Origin: Morinoia aosen
Taxonomy: Eukaryota; Arthropoda; Malacostraca; Amphipoda; Talitridae
Assembly: GCA_030386875.1 (NCBI GenBank)
Contig: CM059575.1
Coordinates: forward strand, 14,346,293 to 14,410,292
Length of the DNA: 64,000 nucleotides
Direction of reading: 5' to 3'
The position numbers and the translations under genes were made by a program. This document shows, in pieces, positions 53,525-63,845 of the stretch (the first letter of the stretch is position 1; every line of letters starts with the position of its first letter). The notes under the pieces were generated by a model. The model saw nothing but the letters and a program-made list of their open reading frames with translations, searched no databases and was not told the DNA's origin.

Positions 53525-53745
53525 GTAGATACCAAAAAATTGTCTTTGGTTTTGTTTTATCATCAAAATTTCTTCAGTTATAATTTGTTGATATATCCGA
53601 ACAAAATAACTAAGAAACGAATATTTTCCATTTTCTAAAAACTAAGAAAACTAACAAAATCGAAAAAAGGTACACGAGTAAAAATGTGTATCTTTTAAAA
53701 AAGTACATATACTTGGAAAATTTCAAACAACCGATTCACAAATAA
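53525..53745 (+). repeat. Dispersed AT-rich repeat, copy
   Basis: Shows 'ttgtctttggttttgtttta' and, 110 bp on, 'aatcgaaaaaaggtacacga' and 'aagtacatatacttggaaa', in the same order as at 218-460 and 30893-31120. A partial copy follows at 54215-54300 just before the LTR element. Confidence 0.55.
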
Positions 53746-54443
53746 AATAATTACTGTGTCTGCCCCAAAATAATGAGAGTTGAATGCATTTCATTCGTGT
53801 AATTTATTCATGTAATGTTTTTTACAGTGTAAATATGGAATTACGCATGCATAGGATTTTTAGATGGTAATACAACGTGAACTAAGGATTGAAGTAAAAA
53901 TTAAGCTTTATATCACATTTCACCGCAAAATTTATGTTTATCGCCTCTTAAATTTCGTGAAAATCAAATTTTCTATCTAAAAATGAATAGGAGACGATCA
54001 GTTTTCATGCAAGAAAAAAGTAGAGTTTTGGAATCCTTGTAACATTTCCAACATTCTAACAGATTGATTTTTTAAATTTTTACATTTAAGTTTTTTGTCA
54101 TACTTCACAACCGAAAACTTTGTATATTTTAGATACTAATAGGAAATCTATATATAAAACTAAAATGGAAAAGAAAATAGAAAATTGGGCTCTTTTACTT
54201 TGTCAGAAATATTTTAAGGATTCTAAAACTGCCCTTAGTTTTGTTCTAGCATGACAACTCATTGACTTCTATTCTTTTGAAATTTCGGATAATAGTGCAT
54301 AAAAAATTAATTTTGCCCATTTTCTCAAAAAATAAGTGTCGATACCGTCGTGCGGTCGACGTGAGGGTTCGTGGAAAAGGGCTGTTTTCTGTATAGCTAC
54401 CTTTTCCGGGGCGCTAGCTTTTCTTCGCAGCTGCCCTTCCTGA

Positions 54444-54606
54444 TGTCGAGAAGTCGAGAATATGTTCAGAATGATCAAATTTTGCGAATTAAAAATGAAA
54501 AGTCTTGTAATTGTGTGTAATGTAACAAATTTGTGCTTACGTAAAAAGTTGTGTCTTGAAATAGCTCAGAAAATCCCAGCAGCCAGAGGGGTCGCTTCAA
54601 CATGAA
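54444..54606 (+). repeat. 5' LTR, confirmed part
   Basis: Begins TGTCGAGAA and is identical to 63847-64000 from 54453 to 54606, the last base that can be compared. The 5' copy has an extra GTCGAGAA directly repeated at its start. The right edge of this LTR cannot be set because the 3' copy runs out of the window. A weak match to a lysine-tRNA primer site ('ggcgccca' near 55965) would put it at about 1.5 kb, but this is unproven. Confidence 0.85.
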
Positions 54607-55964
54607 TGTTTTATGTCGCTTCAACATGTATGTTTTTACGCCTGTATGTTTTCTTTCAACTCGGCAATGTTAGGAGGCTGCGATAAGGTGCGAGAGCCAA
54701 ACGATGTATGTTTACAGTGTGTGTTGTCTCTGGAGGGGACTTTGGCAAATCTTTCATTAAGGCGAGCCCTTGGAAAACCTGAGACGCGCGAAAAAATGCC
54801 TACACAAGCGCGAACAAAGTCGCCCTTCTTGTCAAAGATAAATCGACACATAAATCGCGACCCTTGAGCTGCGAGGGTGAACGGAGTAACGGTTTCGAAG
54901 GAGCCTGAGCGTGGGATACAATGAGGCTAAGAAAAAATAAATAAAGACGAACTGCGCGACTACCAATGAGAAGAGATGTGGGCGGTCACTGGCAGGGTCT
55001 GAGGATTCTCATAGGCCGAAGGTGAGAGTGCACAACCCTCGGAGAAAATACGCCAGGGCTCAAGGCGTCTGAGGAACAATGGACAGTTCGACCGGCGAAA
55101 CCGTAACGTGAGGTGCAACCTAGAAACGCGGGTGTGTTCACAATAACAAGCGCAATAATAAGAAAAGTGGCTATATTGAAAATTATACTAAGTTTCACGC
55201 TATAATGTAATCCAGAAAGTAACACATTCTCGTTTCACTTGCAGAAAATTTACGTGTTCCCGTCACCACGTTCACAAAGGGGAAATTTATCAAAACATAA
55301 CCCACCGTGGGAGTTATTGATGGAACATGGAGATGCTGCACTAGAAGGGAGGGTAAGAGATGCATTTCTTAAAAAGAAAGAGTAAAGATATTGTTGAGAT
55401 AAATATTGCGATAATTCATTGTCATTCAGTCATTGATGCGCTTAAAAAGTAACAAGTTAAATTTTTATCTTTGACAGGCGGGACGGTTATTCAGTCATAT
55501 GTCTGAGGATTGATCAGCTCGAATGAAGGGAATCGACGTGTGAACATGCTGAAACGGGATGAGCAAGATGACGTCATCACTAGACATTTTCTGAACAGTG
55601 CATAAGATAGGCCTTGAACTGAAGCGAGTTGTGGATGAATTCGGTGGTTGAAGTGACCTTCGCCTACTGGCTGTTGGGAGTACTTAGAGATTGTAGGCAT
55701 TATCTGTGTTATGTTTGGATGCATAAGCAATCTGCGGTTAAAGGCTGGTCAGCCAAATTTCTGTGTAATTATGTGCAGTAGGTCATCTGACGTATGCTAT
55801 TTGCTTTCATTACTTAATTAGCATTGTTCCTAACACCAATCATTGTGTGTGCACTCATTGATGTTTGTATCACGTATAGCTGGGAATTATAAATGTTAAG
55901 CATAGTTCACCCTGTGTATCATGCCCCACAATATTAGAAGCAATCCATTGTAATGCAACGGAGG

Positions 55965-56008
55965 GCGCCCAGAAAATGCGCTGCGTAAGTGGGTCAGCGA
56001 TCCCCGGT
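55965..56008 (+). promoter_or_regulatory. Leader: possible primer site and strong splice donor
   Basis: The 8-mer ggcgccca matches the first part of the usual tRNA-Lys primer site, though the rest does not match well. Just downstream 'ccccg|gtgagtacc' (GT at 56007) is a near-consensus splice donor placed before gag. A donor in this position would allow a spliced RNA that skips gag-pol. Both assignments are from motif only. Confidence 0.3.
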
Positions 56009-56541
56009 GAGTACCTTTCCTTTTTTTAGTATATGTGCTGTAATTGCCGATATTTATTCATTAATTTGTGTTGCATATGTATACTTTGGAGGTGGGCCAT
56101 TCCTCAATTCCGAGAGCCGAATCTTCCTGTTAATGAAATGTTAACAAGGAGGTGAAGGGACCATTTCTCGTGACATCCTAATTTGGTGAGATCAACACGA
56201 TCGCTTTGTAATATTTTGCGAGTGTGGTATAGCAGTTGCATTGTATTTTTTTGCGTTTGTTATTTCATGTGCAAAACGTACAGAAATTCAGTAGAGGTAC
56301 ATGTCTCGTAGTGATGATTTTCTGTGTTCCGGTGTGAGAAGCCAGCAAGCACACTGCCATATAGATCAAGAAAGTGAAAGTGGTTATAAAAGTGAAAAGT
56401 TTGAGTGAGAAAATTCTGGTGTGTTCACTCAATTAATTTCAAAGTTTCAGTAAAAGTTTTACAGTGAGTAGGTGTGGAAAGCATTCGAGTGATCGCAAAT
56501 TTTTGAGTTTTGGAGAAAGTGAATTGGAGAAGATCGACAAT

Positions 56542-57561
56542 ATGCCTGCGCGCGGGAGAAGGAATCACGACCGCAGAAATGCGCCAGCAACGCCACCACA
56601 ACCCGAAGAGGAAGCAGTAAACATGCCCGTGGTAACGAGTTGCGTGGGGGCCATTGGTGCTAAATTCAGGAGGGGCGATAATGTGGGGGAACATATGGCA
56701 AGGTTGAAGTTTTTGACGGGCAATCTGAATAACAGTGAGCAGGTGAAAGCCTTCTTCCTTTGCCTAGGTCCACAAGAGGCAAAGGAGTGCAATCAAATAA
56801 TTGATACACAAACGAACCTACGAGAAGCAGAAAATTGGCTGCGCTCTTACGCCGACCAGGTCGAACATTCAACTCAAGCGCTGTTTGAAATAGTAACCAA
56901 GAAGCAAACAAGCCGGGAAGGAGTTTCAGAGTACCTGACGCGCCTGGAAAGGCTGTACAACGAGAATTATCTGGAACACCCGGAACGAATCCTTGTAGAT
57001 TTGATGTGGCTCGGATTAAGGGAGAACATCACAAGACCATTTCGAAGTGATGCGCGACCTACGACAGTACAAGAACTGAGAGACATGGCAATCGAGGTGG
57101 AAAATCGACGGATAGTACCAGTGCCAAGGGAAACGACAGAGAAGAGGGAACCGGAGAGAGAAAGAGCGCAGCGAAGCGAGAGGAGGCCACAGCATGAGAC
57201 TGCACGTGTCGGCCATACGATGCGGCATTCACCACAACGGCCTAGAGGGTACCGCCATGAAGTGCCACCCTGGAGAGAAAGGAACAGACAGATACGACAC
57301 TCTCCTTATCATCGAAGAGGAAATTATGAAGCACCCCACTGGAGCGAAAAAGGCAGGCTTAGGAGTCATCAGCACCAAATATACCACGCAAGAGAGCCAC
57401 AGCCGCATCCGGAAGTACCACCTGCACCTGCGGTGGACTTAGCCCAGTATAGAGCAGTGCCACCGCCGTGCGTCAACTGTGGAAAATTTGGGCACCTAAG
57501 AGCTGATTGCAGAGTGCAACAAGTTGCAGGACAGCCAAAAAACGGAATAGGAGACCGTTAG
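56542..57561 (+). CDS. gag: LTR retrotransposon Gag
   Basis: ATG at 56542 (MPARGRRNHDRR) is preferred to an upstream in-frame GTG at 56464, because the upstream part is leader-like. The product has 339 residues. It has an acidic-to-basic N-terminus, then a capsid-like helical core ('EYLTRLERLYNENYLEHPER' and 'TTVQELRDMAIEVENRR'), a long Arg/His-rich stretch, and a single CCHC knuckle, 'CVNCGKFGHLRADC', near the end. It forms the particle and binds RNA. The last 55 bases overlap pol, and translation passes to pol by a -1 slip at 57537-57543. Confidence 0.93.
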   Translation: MPARGRRNHDRRNAPATPPQPEEEAVNMPVVTSCVGAIGAKFRRGDNVGEHMARLKFLTGNLNNSEQVKAFFLCLGPQEAKECNQIIDTQTNLREAENWLRSYADQVEHSTQALFEIVTKKQTSREGVSEYLTRLERLYNENYLEHPERILVDLMWLGLRENITRPFRSDARPTTVQELRDMAIEVENRRIVPVPRETTEKREPERERAQRSERRPQHETARVGHTMRHSPQRPRGYRHEVPPWRERNRQIRHSPYHRRGNYEAPHWSEKGRLRSHQHQIYHAREPQPHPEVPPAPAVDLAQYRAVPPPCVNCGKFGHLRADCRVQQVAGQPKNGIGDR

Positions 57562-60500
57562 CTTCACTAATAAATGCCAGCGTGATACTACAAGTGAATG
57601 GTACACCTGTTACCGCACTTCTTGATACCGGAGCAAATATATGCTTGGTAAAAGAGCGTGTGGTTGCGGGGATTAAAAATGCTAGTGTGAAAGGAACATC
57701 GACTGCATTAAAAACAATTGGAGATGAACCCGTACCTGTGCTGGGAAAAGTTAATGTGCCAATCAAAGTTAACGGTCAGAAAATTGTTCAGAGATGTTTT
57801 GTTGTGCGGGAAAATGCATTCCCAGGAGACCTGCTAATAGGAGTGGAAGTAATGAACAAAGTCAACGCAAAGCTAGACTTCGGAAAATGTAGGGCATCAT
57901 TCTTTGGCACTTACGTCAACATGTTTTCAGCACCAGGACACGCTTCTCCGAAAATTCTGTGTGTAACGAGGGAAGAAACATCTGTAACTCTGGCTGAGGA
58001 CATTACAGTGAAGCCTCGCACGCAAGCCATGGTAAAGTGCCGAGCAGATGGCAAGTTTGATGGAAAGGAAGTAATTTTAGAGCCTAGAATTAAGTGGGCG
58101 CCTTACGTCGGAGCCACCGCTGCAAGGGTACAAAACGGGTATGTTTTGATGCCTGTACTTAACCCTTTTGCCGAAGAAATCGCTCTGACCGAAGGAGCAA
58201 TAATTGCAACATGCCACGAAATCGCGAATGAAGATGCAACTGCAGAAGAAAACAATGCGGAAAATAGCGAAGCAGAAGATCACCGCAAAGAGAAGCGCTT
58301 CCAGCAAATTGATGAGCTTGACCTCAGTCACTTGGTTGCTGAAAAACAAGAACAAGTTAGGAACCTGCTGAAGGAATACCACAAGACGATTAGTGCAGAC
58401 GAGATGGATATTGGCAACATTAAAGGAGTGAAATACAAAATTTTGCTGAGTGATTACAGGCCAATTCAAACGAAAGGGTGGCGTATTCCGTACACCAGCC
58501 AAGAAATTATTGATAAAAAGGTCTCGGAGATGATTGAAAGTGGAGTTGTACAAGAGAGCACAAGTGCTTGGAAGAACCCCCTCGTGCTCGTGAAGAAGCC
58601 TGGAGGAGGTCACAGAGTTTGCCTTGATTTGCGAGCTGTAAACATGCGGGTAATAAACGAACATTATCCGATTCCACACATTGTAGGGACACTGGAGGAG
58701 GTGGCTGGCAAAGAATACTATTCCATTGTCGATGCAAAATCAGCCTTCCATCAAATTGAGCTCGATGAAGAAAGTAAGCAGTACACGGCATTTCAGACTC
58801 GACAAGGCAACTTCGAATTCTCTAGGCTACCTATGGGACTCAAGTGCTCAACATCAGTGTACCAGAGAGTGATTTGTCATGTTCTGAAAAGGCAACTTGG
58901 AAAATTCGCCGCTATTTACTTGGATGATGTGTGCGTTAGCTCTATGACTTTTGAGAGCCACCTAGGAAATTTAAGGGAAGTGTTGCACGAGTTTCAATGT
59001 GCCGGAGTAAAAATAGGCTTAGACAAGTGCAAATTTGCGCAAAAACAAGTGAAGTACCTAGGATGTTACATCAGTCGTGAGGGACTTATTCCAGATCCCA
59101 AGAACGTGGACGCAATGCAGAATTACCCTAGACCGACGACCGCGCGCAAAGTCCGATCCTTCGTCGCAGCACTCAACTTCTACCGGCGGTTCATTCCGCA
59201 TTTCGCTACAACAGCTGCACCCCTTAATGCTCTGACAAAAAAGGGGGCAAGGTTCAAGTGGGAGGAAGAACACGAGCAAGCCTTCTGCAAACTTAAGCAA
59301 CTCATGATAGAAGCTCCAGTTCTGAAGAAGCCTTCTCTAAATGAGACGTATTACTTGAGCTGTGATGCCTCAAATGAGGGCTCTGGCGCTGTCCTTGCGC
59401 AAAAATGTAATGGTAAGGAACAACCGATTGGATACTTCAGCAAAAGATTCAATGATGCTGAAAAACGTTATTCAATCACTGAACGTGAAGGATTAGCAGT
59501 AGTAGCGGCTGTGAATCACTTTTCACCTTACCTGTACGGCAATAAATTTGTGGTGATTACTGATCACACGGCTCTCAAATATTTGTTCAAAGGTAAAAAT
59601 ACCAAGAACAACAGAATTATGAGATGGGCCCTTACACTCTCTCAATATGATTTTGAGGTGATTTATCGGCCAGGAACTCAGAACGTGGTGCCCGACGCAT
59701 TGTCGAGAAATATTGCGAACGACAACGAAGAAGAAAATCCAGACGACGAAGCACCTAAAACAGTGTTCGTCACGACTATGATAAATGAAGCGCCCAATGT
59801 ACAAGAGGCGGAAAGTAGTTTGCAGAAAGAAAATGTGAGAGCAGAACAATTGAAGGATCCTGTTTGGGGGCCTGTACTGAGGTATCTTGAAGGTGACAAA
59901 TTAGGGGACGCTCCAAGTCTCGCTCTGAAAGCCGAAATCTTCACTGACGGAGGCATCTTGCATTTCAGGAAGACGCAACGAAAGCCTAACAGAACAAGGC
60001 ACCTGATCGTGGTGCCAGACGCTCTGAGAGAAGCAGCAATAACGTTAGCGCATGATAGCACAATTGGTGCACACCAAGGTCGTGCTAAAACGTGGAAAAA
60101 GCTCATGGAATTCGGGTACTGGATTAACATGGCGCGTGACGTTAACAAGTACGTCGATTCGTGCATGCAATGTCAAAAACGTAAGATCAACAATCGCATT
60201 TGTGTTAGCATGGGTTCATTCCCTGAAATTGACAAGCCTCTGGACAGAATAGGAGTTGATTTAATTGAAATGCCTGTCTCGAACGAGGGACACAAGTACA
60301 TCCTAACCGTGGTCGATCACTTTAGTCGATATGTTGCAGCGTTTCCGCTCAGAAGCAAGACCACTGAGGAAGTAACGAAAGCGTTGACTAAGTTCGTTAC
60401 TACGTACGGCCCAGCGAAGACGCTCATCTCAGACAGGGGAACCGAGTTCACGTCAACTTTGTTCAGAAATGTGTGTGAAAAATTAAAAATAAAATACTAC

Positions 60501-61229
60501 AACACATCAGCATATCATCCCCAATCAAACGGAATGACGGAACGGCAGAATCAGAATATCAAGACTGTTTTATCACACCTTGCCGCCAATGATCAATCCT
60601 CGTGGCCTGATGCACTTCCTTGGACGTGCCTGGCACTGAACACCAGCTACCAGAGCGTCATTGAAGAAATTCCGTATTATTTATTTTTTGGTAGGGACGC
60701 TGAAATTCCTGTGGTTGACTGGTTAAGAACCCCTCGCATGGATTACTCTCTAGGTGAGAATTACAGTGCCGAGGTAAGCTTACGACTCCACAATGCGTTC
60801 AACATGGTGAAGGTAAAGTCTAAAGCCTCACACGATAAATCGGTGCAGTTAAAGGAGCGCGGAGTGAAGAACAGTCAGGTACAAGTTGGCGATATTGTGT
60901 TGCTGTATAATCCAACGGGAAAGGCTGAAGTTGCAAATGCTTGGCCTACCGACTGGCTCGGCCCCTACCGGATTACAGTAAAAACAGAGACGAATGCCAC
61001 AATAAAGGCGCTATATAGTAACTGCGAGAGAAGAGTTCACCTCGATAGATTGAAAATTGCCCACTTGAGAGGTGAAGCTTACCCCTGCAACCAGAATGCC
61101 GCGGCGCCGCCAAATGCCGGATGTGAAGCTATCGACAGCGAGGACGAAGATATGCCAGAAAACGCTGCGAATGAACAGGCTACGTCGGTGACTCAGCGAA
61201 AATATAACTTACGTTCTCGGTGTAGGTGA
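57507..61229 (+). CDS. pol: LTR retrotransposon Pol polyprotein (PR-RT-RNH-INT)
   Basis: A 1240-codon open frame, entered in practice through the frameshift near 57540. Residue numbers count from 57507. Protease: 'ALLDTGANICLV' (Asp 40). RT: 'RLPMGLKCS' and 'AIYLDDV' (about 471-475). RNase H: 'YLSCDASNEGSG' (about 615) and 'VITDHTALKYLF' (about 680). Integrase: an HHCC finger with His about 848 and 'CMQCQKRK', then the catalytic triad in 'VDLIEMP', 'SDRGTEF' and 'MTERQ', with 35 residues between the second Asp and Glu. It ends 'QRKYNLRSRCR'. All catalytic residues are present and no stop interrupts it, so it may be active. Confidence 0.96.
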   Translation: MQSATSCRTAKKRNRRPLASLINASVILQVNGTPVTALLDTGANICLVKERVVAGIKNASVKGTSTALKTIGDEPVPVLGKVNVPIKVNGQKIVQRCFVVRENAFPGDLLIGVEVMNKVNAKLDFGKCRASFFGTYVNMFSAPGHASPKILCVTREETSVTLAEDITVKPRTQAMVKCRADGKFDGKEVILEPRIKWAPYVGATAARVQNGYVLMPVLNPFAEEIALTEGAIIATCHEIANEDATAEENNAENSEAEDHRKEKRFQQIDELDLSHLVAEKQEQVRNLLKEYHKTISADEMDIGNIKGVKYKILLSDYRPIQTKGWRIPYTSQEIIDKKVSEMIESGVVQESTSAWKNPLVLVKKPGGGHRVCLDLRAVNMRVINEHYPIPHIVGTLEEVAGKEYYSIVDAKSAFHQIELDEESKQYTAFQTRQGNFEFSRLPMGLKCSTSVYQRVICHVLKRQLGKFAAIYLDDVCVSSMTFESHLGNLREVLHEFQCAGVKIGLDKCKFAQKQVKYLGCYISREGLIPDPKNVDAMQNYPRPTTARKVRSFVAALNFYRRFIPHFATTAAPLNALTKKGARFKWEEEHEQAFCKLKQLMIEAPVLKKPSLNETYYLSCDASNEGSGAVLAQKCNGKEQPIGYFSKRFNDAEKRYSITEREGLAVVAAVNHFSPYLYGNKFVVITDHTALKYLFKGKNTKNNRIMRWALTLSQYDFEVIYRPGTQNVVPDALSRNIANDNEEENPDDEAPKTVFVTTMINEAPNVQEAESSLQKENVRAEQLKDPVWGPVLRYLEGDKLGDAPSLALKAEIFTDGGILHFRKTQRKPNRTRHLIVVPDALREAAITLAHDSTIGAHQGRAKTWKKLMEFGYWINMARDVNKYVDSCMQCQKRKINNRICVSMGSFPEIDKPLDRIGVDLIEMPVSNEGHKYILTVVDHFSRYVAAFPLRSKTTEEVTKALTKFVTTYGPAKTLISDRGTEFTSTLFRNVCEKLKIKYYNTSAYHPQSNGMTERQNQNIKTVLSHLAANDQSSWPDALPWTCLALNTSYQSVIEEIPYYLFFGRDAEIPVVDWLRTPRMDYSLGENYSAEVSLRLHNAFNMVKVKSKASHDKSVQLKERGVKNSQVQVGDIVLLYNPTGKAEVANAWPTDWLGPYRITVKTETNATIKALYSNCERRVHLDRLKIAHLRGEAYPCNQNAAAPPNAGCEAIDSEDEDMPENAANEQATSVTQRKYNLRSRCR
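57537..57543 (+). promoter_or_regulatory. -1 ribosomal frameshift site A_AAA_AAC
   Basis: In the gag frame the codons are CCA AAA AAC with an A before AAA, so the heptamer A AAA AAC is in exactly the phase needed for a -1 slip. After the slip the reading becomes AAA AAA CGG, which is the frame of pol ('TAKKRNRRPLAS'). Gag ends 18 bases later at TAG. The shift from gag (frame 1) to pol (frame 0) is -1, as required. A downstream stimulatory stem or pseudoknot was not demonstrated. Confidence 0.88.
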
Positions 61230-63845
61230 ACCGCCAACTAGAAACGAACTACAGAGGACTGAAATCATACATCAACTTAACTTTGCGGGATGTGTTCTTG
61301 TGTGTTTAATTTTTGAAAACTCTTGCGTAGGAGTAAGTTTTTTTTTTAGCGTTGCATTGCTTTGATCTAAATGTGTTCTTTAGTAGAATTGTGTTATTCT
61401 AGCTGTGATTAAATCTAATCTCACTCACTAGAGTGTGATGCTTTGTTCAATAGGAATATGCTCTAGGTTATGTAACTCCAACTTGCTTTGCTCACAAGAA
61501 ATTTCGTTTGGACGAAAATCTTGTTGAGTGATCTAATCTTACACTATGCTTAGTTCTCATTTTCTCTCTTGCTAAGTAAAGGGAAGTTGAGCGTTTATTA
61601 GGTTAACGTCGTGTGTTTCTCAAGAGGAGTACTTTGTTTCCTTTGTAGGATGCTTATATTCTCGCCAGCTTCTCGTGAAGCGTGCGCGCTTCATACGAAA
61701 CAGCTCTAGCGAATGAATTAAGTTTCATCAGAAGTTCTTAGGCTGAGGCTATCTCAGGCTGGCTGAATTTATCTATACCTTTAGACCGTTCATTTTCATA
61801 ACGGGGAAAATAAGTTTAGCGTCATATTAAAATATCGTATTCTTTTGTACTGTAGCGTTGAATTTCTGACTCTGTGTCTTACTCTTGCCCTGAAAGAATA
61901 TCGTAAACACGGTATTCCGGAAGGAATTATTCTCCTCTTACTCTGTAGAAGTATAGTACATTTCTTTTCAGACTTCAGGAATTAGTTTCTTGGTAGATTA
62001 GCGTAGTATGTACTTCAGCACAGAACAGGCCGGAACAATTGCATAACACGAATACGTCTCGTATGAGCAGCAAATTAAGGAAGGATCACGTGGAATATAA
62101 GTAATTATTTACAAGAACGAAGAAGATAGAACAACAACACGACATGGGGAACACATTGCACCTGCGTTGGAGATGTTTAAAAGGATTGCCCAAATTCAAG
62201 CGTTGCAGTGAGAGGCGACAAAGACGAATGTATAGCTGGAAATGTCACATCATGCTTAAGAAGGACGCCGGACGCACAAGTAATTACCTCGGAGCCGCTT
62301 GTGGTGGAGCTGTAGCTGAGCCAACTGGCCACTAACAAGCTAGAGCAGGAAGGAGTTCTCGACTAATTAGCACTCATGCTTCGAAGTGGAAAACACCACA
62401 GAACGACGCAGCATCATCGTGAGGAAGGAAGAAAAAACGAAATTAAAGCATGAGATATTATTGGGTGCCTAGATGTACTAGCGTTTAAAAATGCTTTTAT
62501 ACAGTGGGCACTCAAATGAAACAATAACAATGCTTTTATGTGCTTGAGCGTTGATATTTACTTAAGTATTTTGGAATTTGCGTCGTGACATTTATGCTTG
62601 GTGAGGCATTCCTGAAATTCGACTGCAAGTGTCCTGTGAATTTTACTAGGCAAATTATCACATTGGAATATTGAAGCCGCATTTTAGGCATCTCTATTTA
62701 TACGTGAAATGAAAAAAAAATTAAAAGAGATTTCGTCGGATAGGCTTTGAGTGAAGCGTACGATCTTCAAAGCATATTAACTTATGGAATTCTCGCACTA
62801 ATAAGAGTGGTTACTAGGAGAAAATAAAATATGAGCTGGTGTCTGCCAGAGTTTCTACGTCGATGTCAAGGAAAACTGAGATTCTACGTCGAAATCGAGG
62901 AATACTGAGAGGAGTTCCACTGGATTCCACCGCGCATACAGGATACCACCGCCGGATATACCTCGGACTCTTCAGGATTACTTCGTAGGATGCAGAACCC
63001 TATCGCGAAGGGAAACTGCAGTGAAGGAAATTATCGACGATTCTACTCGTATTTTCCGCCAGATCAATATAACTTACTGACGTATCGATTTGTCTGATCA
63101 ACGAATCGACGTTCATGAGTAATCTGGCGATTAAAAAACTGAGTTGAATAAACCTCATAAAATATATGTGAAACATTGCACTTAACATGATTTGGTGGTA
63201 ATTTGAATCGTGATAATGATACATCTTACAGAATGGAATCGTGCAGTTAGTGTGGTGTATAGAAATTTTATACGAGTCTGGATATGGGGCTCGCAATACT
63301 TCCTCCTGAAATTAAGTACCCATCTTCAACGCGTGTGTGAAGCTATTGAAATGCCAGAAGAGAAGCATGGAAAGAGAGCAAATGCGTCAACGGTACCAAA
63401 GGAGTCGACATCGAACCGTCAACTGCAGCGGCAAGGATTTGGAGAACAGAAAACGCAAGCGTAAATTGAAACTACGAGACATAAAATCATCGATACTTTA
63501 GGATGTCTGAGGAGTGGGAAAGATGCCCGTGAAATTTTGTGAATGTTATTAGGGTCAAGTACTCAAGTATTTAGTACGCACTTTACTTCGGCGGGAAAAA
63601 CAGATACATCGGTTAGAAGAACACGACACAATATATCACGCTGTTGCTGATAGTAATGATTGTAGTGTTAATTGTAAGGTACCCTGTTTCTGCGGAACAA
63701 AGTTTAGATGATAATGTGCTTAAGTAGAATTTACCATGTGTGTCTTATATTGGCTGCATACTGTAGTACTTATTATTCAATAAATAGCTGAAGGCTAATT
63801 CAAAAAAATTGTCAGGCCAATTTTTTTAACTCTAGGAGGGCCGTC
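61230..63845 (+). other. Post-pol untranslated region, no env
   Basis: No frame longer than about 84 codons exists. Two plus-strand frames were examined: 62144-62335 (63 codons, starts MGNTLHLRWRCLK, very basic) and 63210-63464 (84 codons, Lys/Arg/Gln-rich C-terminus). Neither shows an envelope-type signal peptide, cleavage site or membrane anchor. A 28-bp imperfect tandem repeat ('ttctacgtcga.tc.aggaa') lies at about 62854-62912. A purine tract 'aggaggg' at 63834-63840 just before the LTR is the likely plus-strand primer. Confidence 0.7.

Noticed and set aside
56464-56541. Upstream GTG start for gag
   Set aside because: The ATG at 56542 has a basic N-terminus in keeping with Gag, and the GTG extension reads like leader sequence.
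58077-58679. 200-codon frame antisense to pol
   Set aside because: It lies wholly within the well-supported RT region on the other strand. Other antisense frames at 59523-60166 are rejected for the same reason.
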